A stretch of DNA of 46,519 bases from Alphaproteobacteria bacterium (GTDB taxonomy: Bacteria > Pseudomonadota > Alphaproteobacteria > Caulobacterales > Aquidulcibacteraceae), in contig WGOB01000031.1 in assembly GCA_016124255.1 (NCBI GenBank), positions 1 to 46,519 on the forward strand, given 5' to 3'. Below the pieces are notes generated by a model. It made no database searches, had not been told where the DNA came from, and saw only the letters and a program-made list of their open reading frames with translations. A program made the position numbers and the translations under genes. Of the stretch, positions 17,612-26,066 are shown in pieces. Every line of letters begins with the position of its first letter. Within the stretch, counting starts at the first letter, position 1.

Positions 17612-17658
17612 AGGCGCCTCCTTGTTCGCTTTTTGTTCTAGCGCCGAAATAGGCTGTG

Positions 17659-18303
17659 TCAACGCAGCCTCCACACGCCGGTGCGTTTGACTTCGGAATC
17701 CTCCAACGCGCGGATCGTGGGGACCGCGTATTCGGCGACGCGCTCGAGCGCGTCCTTCGGCAAATAGGTGCGCCCCGGATCGCCGATGAACACGACCGCG
17801 CCCCGCGCCTCCTCCGCGCGCAGCCAAGCGAGGAGCGGCGGCGAGACGTCGCGATCGTAGAAGAGATCGCCGACGAGGATGACGTCCGCGTCCGCCGGCT
17901 TGCCGATCGGATCGTCCGTGACCGGATCAAGGGCGACATCGTTGAGCGCGGCGTTCACACGCGCTGCGTCGGCGGCGAACGCATCGATGTCCCACGCGGT
18001 CGCGGACGCCGCGCCGGCCCGCATCGCAGCGATAGCGACGAGGCCGCAGCCGCTCGCGACATCCATCACCCTCTTGCCGCGCACGATGTCGGGATGGTCG
18101 AGCACGAACCGCGCCAGCGCCTGGCCGCCCGCCCAGGCGAAGGCCCAGAACGGCGGAGGCAGACCGATTTCGCCCAACTCCTCTTCCGTCATCTCCCAGA
18201 GGCTGACGGCGTCGTCGGCAAGATGCAACCGCACTTCCGGCACGTGCGGCGGCGCAGAAACGCGGGTATTGGCGCGGATGAAGGCGGGAACGTCAGCGAT
18301 CAT
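17659..18303 (-). CDS. Class I SAM methyltransferase, ETF-beta lysine methyltransferase (METTL20) type
   Basis: Proteins of this type trimethylate lysines of the electron transfer flavoprotein beta subunit; a bacterial enzyme is known from Agrobacterium. The 214-residue protein has the group's PFWAFAWAGGQALARF block (51-66), SAM-binding motif DVASGCGLVA (81-90), acidic DID after strand 2 and GDLFYD (145-150), corresponding to the DxxY-type substrate-site motif. ATG 18303 follows an AAGG with suitable spacing. A palindromic REP-like element fills the gap upstream. No ETF gene lies in the window, so the substrate assignment rests on family resemblance. Confidence 0.82.
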   Translation of the reverse strand: MIADVPAFIRANTRVSAPPHVPEVRLHLADDAVSLWEMTEEELGEIGLPPPFWAFAWAGGQALARFVLDHPDIVRGKRVMDVASGCGLVAIAAMRAGAASATAWDIDAFAADAARVNAALNDVALDPVTDDPIGKPADADVILVGDLFYDRDVSPPLLAWLRAEEARGAVVFIGDPGRTYLPKDALERVAEYAVPTIRALEDSEVKRTGVWRLR

Positions 18304-18310
18304 GCGCCGC

Positions 18311-18360
18311 CTTGGACCGCGGCCGTCCAGGCCGCATGCGGGCACGATGCCCGCGGCCCG
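18311..18360. repeat. REP-like double palindrome
   Basis: Two adjacent inverted repeats occupy the gap between the methyltransferase and desaturase genes: GCGGCC-gtcca-GGCCGC at 18319-18335 and GCGGGCA-cga-TGCCCGC at 18338-18354. Paired hairpins of this size between genes are typical of repetitive extragenic palindromes. The core GGGCA-tcg-TGCCC recurs at 30962-30974 ahead of the VirD4-like gene. Whether it is dispersed in the genome cannot be seen here. It could also serve as a transcription or mRNA-stability barrier. Confidence 0.55.
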
Positions 18361-18364
18361 GCCG

Positions 18365-19291
18365 TCATGCAGCCTTGCTCGTCGCGACGCGCAGCATGGC
18401 GGGATAGCTTTCCGCGATCGCCATGCGCGGGGCGAAGCCCTTCTCCATCAACAATCCGTGCAGCTGCTCCAGCCGATAGCACGGCACATGCATGAACACG
18501 TGATGCTCAGAATGGTAATGCACCCAATAGGGCGCGATCAGCAGGCGCTCCAGCGGATTGGCCAGCGTCGTGCGCGCGTGGCGGAAGGGATCGTCGTGCT
18601 TGCCGACGCAGGCGTGCTCGGCGATGTTGCGCAAGCGCGTGATCAATTGCTGCCACGTCGCGAAGGGCACGAGCCAAAGCGCGAACCACGCCCACCAATA
18701 GCCCAGCACGGTCGTCACGCCGATGATGATCCCGTTGGTCACCCAGAAGCGCAGCGCGGTCTCGTCCATCTCCTTCGTCGGTTGTTTTCCAGACAGGAAC
18801 GCCTGGATGCTCGGCGCGATGCGCTGCTTGTAGAACGTTTGCCCAGTCAGATCGCGCACAACCTTGCGCCAGAAGCTGCCCTTGGTGATCGGAAACGGCC
18901 GCGAGAGGCCGAGGTCGGGATCCTCCGGCTGCTCGGTGAAGCGGTGGTGCTGGAGGTGGTACGGGCGATAGCGCAGCACGTCCGTGCCGATCGGGCCGGC
19001 GCAGAGCCATTGGCCGATCCAGTCATTGACCTTCTGATGGGGGCTGAGCGCGCCGTGCGCGGCGTCATGCATCAGGATGGCGAGGCCGAGCTGCCGCGCC
19101 CCGATGATCGTTACCGCGAGGATGTAAGTCAGCGGGTTGGGCCAGACGATGACGAGCGCGCCCGCCGCAATGATCAGCGCATAGGCGTGCGCCACGCAGC
19201 CGAGCGCCCGCAACGTCGAGCGCTTGGCGAGCGGGGCCCATTCGTCATCGGAAAAGATCGTCTTGGGGGCGATGCGCTGAACGGCAGGCAT
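18365..19291 (-). CDS. Fatty acid desaturase
   Basis: This is an integral membrane di-iron enzyme that introduces a double bond into an acyl chain. The 308-residue protein has the three histidine boxes: HDAAH (75-79), HLQHH (112-116) and HSEHH (260-264), plus an extra His at 258. Hydrophobic segments lie near residues 30-50, 54-72 and 183-215. The spacing matches the membrane desaturase superfamily. That superfamily also contains hydroxylases and carotenoid or sphingolipid enzymes, so the acyl substrate is not certain. Electron donor genes are not adjacent. The start overlaps no neighbour; the AlkA-like gene lies 13 bases upstream on the same strand, so it may be transcribed with ubiA and alkA. 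Confidence 0.9.
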   Translation of the reverse strand: MPAVQRIAPKTIFSDDEWAPLAKRSTLRALGCVAHAYALIIAAGALVIVWPNPLTYILAVTIIGARQLGLAILMHDAAHGALSPHQKVNDWIGQWLCAGPIGTDVLRYRPYHLQHHRFTEQPEDPDLGLSRPFPITKGSFWRKVVRDLTGQTFYKQRIAPSIQAFLSGKQPTKEMDETALRFWVTNGIIIGVTTVLGYWWAWFALWLVPFATWQQLITRLRNIAEHACVGKHDDPFRHARTTLANPLERLLIAPYWVHYHSEHHVFMHVPCYRLEQLHGLLMEKGFAPRMAIAESYPAMLRVATSKAA

Positions 19292-19304
19292 GACGCGGAC
19301 TCTA

Positions 19305-19925
19305 TCACGTATCCATCAGCACTGTCTCGGCGGCGCGCCAGCAATGCCATGCCGCTGCGGAACGCCACGGCGCCCAGCGCGCGCCGTATTCGCCGAGCGT
19401 CTTGATATCGATCTCGCGCCCGAGCATCCTCGATGCGCCTTTGCGCACGCCGAGATCGTCCACCGGCAGCACGTCAGGACGGCCGAGGGAGAACATCAAG
19501 TACATTTCCACCGTCCAGCGGCCGACGCCCTTTACCTGCGTCAGTCGCTCGATGATCTCCGCGTCCGGCAGATGCGCGATGGAGCGCTGGTGCGGGACGA
19601 TCTTGTCCAGGCGCTTCTGCGCGATGTCGCGGATGGCGGCGATCTTCTGCCGCGACAGCCCCGCGGCGCGAAAGGTCTCGTCCTTCGCCGCGAGGATGTC
19701 CTCGGGATCGGGATGCGTCTTGTTCGGAAAGAGCGCGATGACGCGGCCATAGATCGTGCCCGCCGCCTTGCCCGACAGCTGCTGGTACACCACCGCCCGG
19801 ATCAGCGCCTTGTAGGGGTCCTTGAAGCGGGTGAATTCCGTCGGGTAGGGCTCATGATTCGGCACATGTTTCTTCATCGCCGGGCAGACCTTCATCAGGT
19901 GCTTCTCGGCCGGACCAAACGGCAT
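19305..19925 (-). CDS. DNA-3-methyladenine glycosylase, AlkA-like
   Basis: This is a helix-hairpin-helix/GPD base-excision repair glycosylase that removes alkylated purines. The 206-residue protein has the HhH motif LTQVKGVGRWTVEMYL (128-143) followed by LPVDDLGVRKG, with the catalytic Asp in the pair 156-157. The N-terminal block FTRFKDPYKALIRAVVYQQL is typical of compact AlkA/Mag-type enzymes lacking the extra N-terminal domain of E. coli AlkA, consistent with the short length. A TAGGA precedes ATG 19925, and ubiA ends six bases upstream, so the two are probably co-transcribed. It is separate from the AlkD-like protein at 32399. Confidence 0.9.
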   Translation of the reverse strand: MPFGPAEKHLMKVCPAMKKHVPNHEPYPTEFTRFKDPYKALIRAVVYQQLSGKAAGTIYGRVIALFPNKTHPDPEDILAAKDETFRAAGLSRQKIAAIRDIAQKRLDKIVPHQRSIAHLPDAEIIERLTQVKGVGRWTVEMYLMFSLGRPDVLPVDDLGVRKGASRMLGREIDIKTLGEYGARWAPWRSAAAWHCWRAAETVLMDT

Positions 19926-19931
19926 GGCGTC

Positions 19932-20909
19932 CTACCCCGCCCCATAGAGAAAATAGCTTTGCAGCATACGCCACGCAGGCTCGAACGCGAACACGATGAC
20001 GATCGACAAACCAATCAACGCATTCGCCTTGAACGCGACGAGCGCCGTCGTCGGCGCGGCGTCATCGATCCGGGAGAACACCGGCCAGATCACCAGCGCG
20101 CCCGCCATCACCAGCACCACAAAGCTCGGCCATGCAGCCCCGCCGACATAGAGCGCCGTGCTCCACAGAAAAAGCGCCGCCGCATAAAACCCGAGCACCC
20201 AATCGCGCCACCGATCCTTGAACAGAAGCGCCGTTGATTTGACGCCCACGAGCGCATCGTCCTCGCGATCCTGCAACGCGTAGATCGTGTCGTAGGCCAT
20301 CACCCAGAAGAAGCAGCCGACATAGAGCAGGAGCGTCTCCGGCGTCAGCGCGTTGGCCGTCGCCGCCCCGCCGACGAGCGCGCCCCAGGCGAACACGATC
20401 CCCAGCCACGCCTGCGGCCACCAGGTGACGCGTTTCATGAACGGATAGATCGCCACGAACGGCACAGCGATCAGCGCCGTGATCTGCGCCAGCGGCGGCA
20501 GCGCGAGCAGAACAACGAGCCCAATCGCGCACTGTGCGCCAAGCCAAGCCCACCCTTGCCAGAGCGTCACACGTCCGGACGGCAGCGGGCGCCCTTTCGT
20601 GCGTTCCACTTTCGCATCGATGTCGCGATCGACGATGTCGTTGAGCACGCACCCCGCGCCCCGCATCGCGATGGCGCCGATCAGGAAATAGAGCCCATGC
20701 GCATAATCGCGCGGCCAGAAGCCGAGTTGCGTGCTCTCCAGCGCAATGCCCATCCAGCATGGCAGCAACAGCAATTGCCAGCCGATCGGCCGATCGAGCC
20801 GCGACAGCTGCGCATAGGGAAGAAGCGGCGCCGGCAAGAGCTTGGTCCAGTGGCGCGCAAGCGCGTCCGCGGGCGTCGCCTCGCCGCCAGAGGGATGAGG
20901 GCCTGTCAT
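19932..20909 (-). CDS. ubiA: 4-hydroxybenzoate polyprenyltransferase
   Basis: UbiA prenylates 4-hydroxybenzoate in ubiquinone biosynthesis at the inner membrane. The 325-residue product is polytopic and has both Asp-rich motifs: NDIVDRDID (90-98) with RTKGRPLPSG following, and YDTIYALQDREDD (206-218), which bind the Mg-diphosphate of the prenyl donor. This length and motif spacing are typical. The ATG at 20909 has no strong Shine-Dalgarno. In many alphaproteobacteria ubiA is close to rsmE and gshA; here those lie about 5 kb away on the opposite strand with four genes between, suggesting a rearrangement. Confidence 0.95.
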   Translation of the reverse strand: MTGPHPSGGEATPADALARHWTKLLPAPLLPYAQLSRLDRPIGWQLLLLPCWMGIALESTQLGFWPRDYAHGLYFLIGAIAMRGAGCVLNDIVDRDIDAKVERTKGRPLPSGRVTLWQGWAWLGAQCAIGLVVLLALPPLAQITALIAVPFVAIYPFMKRVTWWPQAWLGIVFAWGALVGGAATANALTPETLLLYVGCFFWVMAYDTIYALQDREDDALVGVKSTALLFKDRWRDWVLGFYAAALFLWSTALYVGGAAWPSFVVLVMAGALVIWPVFSRIDDAAPTTALVAFKANALIGLSIVIVFAFEPAWRMLQSYFLYGAG

Positions 20910-21327
20910 GGCTTTTGGGTCACAGGCGTGACGATGAAAGCGCGCTGCGCGCGATGCAAGCCTGGACGGAATGCCGCACGCAGCTTATGTGTCGCGCGAT
21001 GTTGATCGCTTTCTTGGATCTTGATGGCCCGATACTGACCTCCGCGGCGCATCCTTCTCAGGCGTTGGCTCAACCAGCATCATGAGAATGGCGGCAGGAC
21101 GCCGTGCGAAGCGCTCCCTGCGCGATGCAGGACGCGCTTGCGAATCCTCCTCGCCGCGCGCCGAAAACCAGAGGTCCAGTCGGGTCCCGATCCGCCGTTC
21201 CATAGCTTGAACCGGATCCGCTCCTGCGGGAGCGACCCAAGCCGATCCTCGCGCTTCCGCGCCTGTCCTACAATTCACCACGATCTACGCCGTGCGGTGA
21301 TCCGCGCGGCCCGACCACGAGATCATC
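20910..21327. other. Intergenic region with no supported gene
   Basis: This 418-base stretch separates divergent ubiA and an ABC exporter gene and should contain both promoters. Reading frames exist on both strands but none has a Shine-Dalgarno, recognisable domain or codon pattern like its neighbours. A small inverted repeat, CGCTCC-tgcg-GGAGCG, lies at 21219-21234. No tRNA fold or riboswitch core was recognised. Confidence 0.5.
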
Positions 21328-23130
21328 ATGTCCGACGATTATTTCGACGACGAGTCGCCCGATCGCCCCGCGAAGGCGAGCGTCCGCGAGATCGCCCGCT
21401 ACATGTGGCGCCATTGGCGCTCGCAGCCGGGGAAGCTCGCCGCCTTTGGCGCGCTCTTCGGCCTCTCCGCGACGGCGGAGCTGATGCTGCCGTTCATGGC
21501 GCAGCGTCTGGTGAACGCGCTGACCCAATCCGAGCCAGGGGCGGCGCCGGGCGTCATGTGGGCCTACGGCGCCTTCGCACTGGTGGCGTTCGTCTTTTTC
21601 GCCCTGCGCAACATCGCGGTGCGCTTCTGGATTCCGTTCGCCTCCAATAACATGCGCAACCTGGTGCAGAGCGGCTTCAAGGACGTGCAGCGGTTCAGCG
21701 CCGACTGGCACGCCAACAATTTCGCCGGCGCGACGGTGCGCCGCGTCTCGCGCGCCATGTGGGCGTACGACACCATCTCCGACACGATCGCCTGGTTCGT
21801 TCTACCGGCGATCATCGTGCTCGTCGGGATCACCGTCTCCACCGCGATTCAATGGCCAATGATCGGTGTGTTCGTGGCCGCCACGATCGTCGCCTTCTTC
21901 GCGTCGGTCTATTTCTTCGGGCGCTATTACATCGCGCGCGTGAACCGCGAATCGAACGCGGCCGACACCGCCATCGGCGCAGCGCTCGCCGATGCGGTCG
22001 GCTCCAACGCCACAGTTAAGGCGTTCGGCGCGGAATCGCGTGAGGAGGCGCGCTTCAACGCCGTCGCCCAGGACTGGCGCGACAAGGCCAACCGCACATG
22101 GATGCGGTTCACCAACGCCTGGATCGTACAGAACCTGCTCTTGTTTGCGCTGCAGGCGGGCGTGGTCGGGCTTGTCGTGCTCGAATGGGCCGCCGGCCGC
22201 GCAAATGCCGGCGACGCCGCTTTCGCGCTGACGAGCTTCTTCCTCGTCAACGGCTATCTCCGGGTGCTCGGCGAGAACTTCCAGATGCTGCAGAAGGGCT
22301 TCGCCGAGATCGAGGACGTCGTGGCCTATTCCAAGCAATCGGCCGATATCGTCGATGCGCCGCACGCAGCAGACTTCAAGCCCGGCGCAGGCGCGATCGC
22401 GTTCGAACGCGTGTCCTTCCGGTACAACGGCCAGGAGACGCCGCTCTATTCGGATTTCTCGCTGACGATTTCGCCTGGCGAGACGGTGGCGCTTGTCGGT
22501 CCCACCGGATCCGGCAAATCGACGTTCGTGAAGCTGGTGCAGCGTCTCTATGACGTGAACGCCGGCGCGATCCTGATCGACGGCCAGGACGTGCGCGACG
22601 TGCGCCAGGCGAGCCTGCGTCGGGCCGTCGCGCTCGTGCCGCAGGACCCCGCGCTCTTCCACCGGAGCTTGAAGGAAAATATCGCCTACGCCGATCCGGA
22701 CGCGCCGTTGGAGCGTGTGATCGCCTGCGCCAAGCGTGCGCGCGCCCACGACTTCATCATGCGTCTGCCCAAAGGGTACGACACCGAAGTCGGCGAGCGC
22801 GGCGTGAAGCTTTCCGGCGGCGAGCGGCAGCGCGTGGCGCTGGCGCGCGCGTTCCTGGCAGATGCGCCGGTCCTGATCCTCGACGAGGCCACCTCTTCGC
22901 TCGATACCGAGACCGAACGCGACGTGCAGGCGGCGATGGCGGAACTGATGGCGGGGCGCACCACCATCGTCATCGCCCACCGGCTCTCCACCGTGCGCGA
23001 GGCGGACCGCATCCTGGTCTTCGATCACGGTCGGATCGTCGAACAGGGCGCTCATGCCGATCTCGTGCGCGGCGGCGGGCTGTACGCCCGTCTCCATGCC
23101 CTGAGCGTTGGCGACAAGCTGGTGGCATAG
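21328..23130 (+). CDS. ABC exporter (fused permease and ATPase)
   Basis: This 600-residue half-transporter should homodimerise in the inner membrane and export an unknown substrate. The permease spans about residues 35-320 with hydrophobic segments near 38-56, 80-100, 155-178, 178-198 and 268-288. The ATPase has Walker A GPTGSGKST (391-399), then LSGGERQRVALAR, Walker B LILDEATSSLD and the H-loop IVIAHRLSTV. It differs from the MsbA-like exporter at 11174 in its charged N-terminus (DDYFDDESPDRP) and in a more typical heavy-metal/peptide-exporter style ATPase. A hairpin immediately after the stop (23135-23159) suggests monocistronic transcription. The substrate cannot be inferred. Confidence 0.9.
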   Translation: MSDDYFDDESPDRPAKASVREIARYMWRHWRSQPGKLAAFGALFGLSATAELMLPFMAQRLVNALTQSEPGAAPGVMWAYGAFALVAFVFFALRNIAVRFWIPFASNNMRNLVQSGFKDVQRFSADWHANNFAGATVRRVSRAMWAYDTISDTIAWFVLPAIIVLVGITVSTAIQWPMIGVFVAATIVAFFASVYFFGRYYIARVNRESNAADTAIGAALADAVGSNATVKAFGAESREEARFNAVAQDWRDKANRTWMRFTNAWIVQNLLLFALQAGVVGLVVLEWAAGRANAGDAAFALTSFFLVNGYLRVLGENFQMLQKGFAEIEDVVAYSKQSADIVDAPHAADFKPGAGAIAFERVSFRYNGQETPLYSDFSLTISPGETVALVGPTGSGKSTFVKLVQRLYDVNAGAILIDGQDVRDVRQASLRRAVALVPQDPALFHRSLKENIAYADPDAPLERVIACAKRARAHDFIMRLPKGYDTEVGERGVKLSGGERQRVALARAFLADAPVLILDEATSSLDTETERDVQAAMAELMAGRTTIVIAHRLSTVREADRILVFDHGRIVEQGAHADLVRGGGLYARLHALSVGDKLVA

Positions 23131-23134
23131 GGCC

Positions 23135-23159
23135 GGCCCCGGGGTCGCCGCCCGGGGCC
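23135..23159 (+). terminator. GC-rich hairpin after ABC exporter
   Basis: A nine-pair stem, GGCCCCGGG-gtcgccg-CCCGGGGCC, begins four bases after the exporter stop. No T-tract follows, so it is either a weak intrinsic terminator or an mRNA 3' stabiliser. Confidence 0.5.
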
Positions 23160-23277
23160 CCATGCCTGCCGGCGACGAGGGCGAAATCAACCGCTCCAGC
23201 CAGCCCGGAAGGCGCGAGGGTGTCACCGGCCCGAGCGGCTATGTTACAAAGCGCCTGCTTCGTTCGGGAGGGACCCC

Positions 23278-25335
23278 TTGGCCGCAGCCGCTCCGACCAG
23301 ACTCGCGCCCAGGGTCGCCAAACGCGCGAATGCCGCGTCTGCGACGGCGCACGACCTGTCGCCGTCGATCGCGATCATCGGCGCGGGCTTTGGCGGGCTC
23401 ACGGCCGCCATCCGTTTAAGAGAGGCTGGCTTTCAGAAGATTCGCATCTTTGACAAAGCGTCCCGCGTGGGCGGCGTTTGGCACTACAACACCTACCCCG
23501 GCTGCGCCTGCGACGTGCCCGTCGCGCTCTACTCGCTCTCGTTCGCGCCGAAGCCGGACTGGAGCCATCATTTCGCACGCGCCGCTGAGATCCAGGGCTA
23601 TTGCGAGCAGCTGGCGGACGATTTCGAGCTGCACGGTTCTCTGGAGCTCGGCCGCGAAGTCGTATCGGCCGTCTGGCGTCAGGATCGCATGAAATGGCGC
23701 GTCAGCTTCGCGGCCGGCGATCCCGTCGACGTCGACGTGCTGATCTCGTCAGTCGGACAATTGAACGAACCGTGCTTCCCCGACATACCCGGACGCGAGA
23801 CATTCGCGAGCAACAGCTTCCATTCCGCACGCTGGCAGCACGATGTGCCGCTGCAGGGCAAGCGCATTGGCGTCATCGGCACGGCCGCAAGCGCGGTGCA
23901 GCTTATCCCTGAGATCGCCAAGGTCGCGCAGCGGCTGACGATCTTCCAGCGCACGCCGAACTACATCCTGCCGCGCCACGACCGGGCCCTGAGCGGGTTG
24001 GACAAAGGCCTCACCAAGATCGCGCCCTGGCTGCAGCGCATCACCCGCAACCGCGTCTATTGGTGGGCCGATTGGATGTTCTGGGGCGCGTTCGAACCGA
24101 AGGATTGGCGCGCGCGTCTGTTCACGTCCGTCGCGCTGAAGCACCTTGAGAAACAGGTGCCCGATCCCGTGCTGCGCAAACGGCTGACGCCTGACTATCC
24201 GATCGGCTGCAAGCGCATCCTTTTCTCCGATGATTACTACCCCGCGCTCAACGAGCCGAACGTGCACCTCGTTGACGCGCCGATCGCGGAGATCGTGCCG
24301 GAAGGCGTCAAGACCGAAAAAGGCGTCGAGCCGCTCGACGTCCTGATCTACGCCACAGGGTTCAAGGCCAGCGGCTTCGATTGGTCGTTCTCGGTTTCGG
24401 GCCGCGACGGGCTGACATTGAAAGAGGCCTGGAAGGACGGGCCCGAAGCTTATCTCGGCATCGCCGTGAAGGGCTTCCCAAACCTCTTCATGACCTACGG
24501 CCCCAACACCAATCTCGGCCACAACTCGATCCTGTTCATGATCGAGCAGCAGGCAAACTACATCGTCCAATGCATTGAGCGCATGGATCGCGGCAATCTC
24601 GGACGCATCGAGGTGCGCACCGAAGCGCAAGACGAGTTCAACCGCGATCTGCAGGCCAGGCTCGCGGGCGCCGCATGGGCGGGCGCGTGCGGCTCCTGGT
24701 ACAAGACCGCGTCCGGCAAGATCACCAACAATTGGATGGGCACCACGCGCGCCTACAAGCACGCGACCGATGTCGTCGACTTTTCCGACTATGATCTCTT
24801 CCCGCGCGTCGACACCGGCGAGCGGCGCGTACCGGTGGATACCGAGGCGGATATCGTGACTGCCGTTGCGGTAGCCCCCGCCCCCGCGGTTTCGCCTGCA
24901 CCCGAAGTCCGGGCTGCGCCGCCGGCGCCGCCAAAGGCCGAAGCGGCGCCGCCGGAGCCGCCCGCCCCGCCGCAGCACACAATCCAGGCCCCGCCTCCGC
25001 CGACGCCGGCCGAGGCGCCAGCGCCGCCTACGGAGACGCCCCCGGAGACGGAAGCGAGCGCAGCGACGACAGAGGGTGTGATCGAAACTCCGCCCGAAGA
25101 ACCCGTCGATGAGCCTACGCCGACGGCGTCCCAGGCTGCGGCGGCGACGCCTGCGGCGGTGGAGGGGGAGTCGCCGGCGCAGCAGGCGCAGCCGGAATCG
25201 CCGGACCCGGCGCAGCCGCAGCAGCCTGCGTCGGCGGCGGAGGAGGCGCGGCCCCTGCCGTCGCTGTCGACGGATGAGACGGCGCCGGCGCGTCCGCCCC
25301 GGGGGCTGCCTTCAATTTCTGATGTAACGCCGTGA
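23278..25335 (+). CDS. Flavin-dependent monooxygenase (Baeyer-Villiger-like) with long Pro/Ala tail
   Basis: The first roughly 515 residues form a two-dinucleotide-domain flavoprotein: FAD motif GAGFGG (35-40), NADPH motif GTAASA (201-206) and DVLIYATGF (354-362). The BVMO fingerprint FxGxxxHxxxW appears as Phe176, Ser178, His182, Trp186, so the usual Gly is Ser. Such enzymes oxygenate ketones or related substrates using NADPH and O2. The start is TTG at 23278, supported by GGGAGGG five bases upstream. From about residue 520 to 685 is a low-complexity Pro/Ala/Glu/Thr tail absent from ordinary members, which are near 500 residues. Its last 73 codons overlap, tail to tail, the coding sequence of the opposite-strand membrane protein. 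The substrate is unknown. Confidence 0.88.
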   Translation: MAAAAPTRLAPRVAKRANAASATAHDLSPSIAIIGAGFGGLTAAIRLREAGFQKIRIFDKASRVGGVWHYNTYPGCACDVPVALYSLSFAPKPDWSHHFARAAEIQGYCEQLADDFELHGSLELGREVVSAVWRQDRMKWRVSFAAGDPVDVDVLISSVGQLNEPCFPDIPGRETFASNSFHSARWQHDVPLQGKRIGVIGTAASAVQLIPEIAKVAQRLTIFQRTPNYILPRHDRALSGLDKGLTKIAPWLQRITRNRVYWWADWMFWGAFEPKDWRARLFTSVALKHLEKQVPDPVLRKRLTPDYPIGCKRILFSDDYYPALNEPNVHLVDAPIAEIVPEGVKTEKGVEPLDVLIYATGFKASGFDWSFSVSGRDGLTLKEAWKDGPEAYLGIAVKGFPNLFMTYGPNTNLGHNSILFMIEQQANYIVQCIERMDRGNLGRIEVRTEAQDEFNRDLQARLAGAAWAGACGSWYKTASGKITNNWMGTTRAYKHATDVVDFSDYDLFPRVDTGERRVPVDTEADIVTAVAVAPAPAVSPAPEVRAAPPAPPKAEAAPPEPPAPPQHTIQAPPPPTPAEAPAPPTETPPETEASAATTEGVIETPPEEPVDEPTPTASQAAAATPAAVEGESPAQQAQPESPDPAQPQQPASAAEEARPLPSLSTDETAPARPPRGLPSISDVTP

Positions 25336-25936
25336 TCAGCGCACGCCGCCGCTCGCGTTGCGCGCGACCGCGATAGACGATGAGTCCGCCCCAAAATACA
25401 AAATAGAGCACCAGCGTGAACAGCAGCGGCCAGGTGAACCACCAGATCGCCGACGCGCTCGGCATCGCGATAAACCGGAAGACCAGATAGAGCAGGACGA
25501 ACGACGCGATCGCAGCCAAGAGCGCCTTGGTGCGCACTTCGATGCGCGGCGGCGGCGCCAGGATTTCCAGCCCCTGCGGGAACGGCCAGGCTTCATCCAT
25601 CGTACGATTGAGCAGCATCACATTGATTGCAGCCGCGCGCTTGCGCCGCCGCGCTGGAATGCGCGCGAATGCAACCTCCTGCTCGCGCCGCACGGCGAGT
25701 TCGCAGCGATCGAAATCGTAGTGCGGATCCTTCGCCCCCGGCCCGTCCACAAAGATGCGCTGGCGCCCGATGATGGTGGCGGGCTGCGCCGAGGGGGCGG
25801 CGGGTCGCGGGGGGCGGCCCTTGCGGCCTCCGCCAGGCGGCGGCGCGGCGGCAGGCTCCATGAGCCGCTCGATGATCTGCACATCGACCACCCGGCCGAC
25901 GATGACTTCCAGCTTGTCGAGATTGCGCCAGCGCAT
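25115..25936 (-). CDS. Two-helix membrane protein with Pro/Ala-rich tail, unknown
   Basis: The 273-residue product has an N-terminal soluble region starting MRWRNLDKLEVIVGRVVDVQ with a Pro/Gly/Arg insert (about 28-50). Two strong membrane helices follow (about 140-157 and 164-187), then a basic stretch and a Pro/Ala-rich tail (about 205-273). A GAGGGGAG six bases before the ATG supports the start. No family is recognised. The tail is encoded opposite the tail of the flavin monooxygenase gene; the 221 shared bases encode the last 73 residues of each protein. The membrane helices lie wholly outside the overlap. It diverges from rsmE over 130 bases. Confidence 0.78.
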   Translation of the reverse strand: MRWRNLDKLEVIVGRVVDVQIIERLMEPAAAPPPGGGRKGRPPRPAAPSAQPATIIGRQRIFVDGPGAKDPHYDFDRCELAVRREQEVAFARIPARRRKRAAAINVMLLNRTMDEAWPFPQGLEILAPPPRIEVRTKALLAAIASFVLLYLVFRFIAMPSASAIWWFTWPLLFTLVLYFVFWGGLIVYRGRAQRERRRALITALHQKLKAAPGADAPAPSHPSTATAGAAPPPPPTQAAAAAPGPAIPAAPAAPATPPPPPQASPPQPGTPSA

Positions 25937-26066
25937 CGGCGGCTCCCCTCATCGCCGTCCAGGACGGCTGGCCCCCCAAAAGTATCGGCGGGGCCGGATT
26001 CACCGGGGCCGCGCAGGCGAAGTCAAGCCGCTTGCGGGGGCATCGTGAACCGCGCAGGGATGCGTG

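Noticed and set aside
20985-21281. A 98-residue minus-strand frame in the ubiA/ABC gap
   Set aside because: Composition is Arg-rich, there is no ribosome-binding site, and nothing about it resembles the coding pattern of neighbouring genes.
24800-25335. The Pro/Ala tail of the monooxygenase as a frameshift artefact
   Set aside because: The frame runs without interruption from the FAD domain and the composition changes gradually, so no frameshift point is evident. It is kept as a real extension, with translation to be tested.
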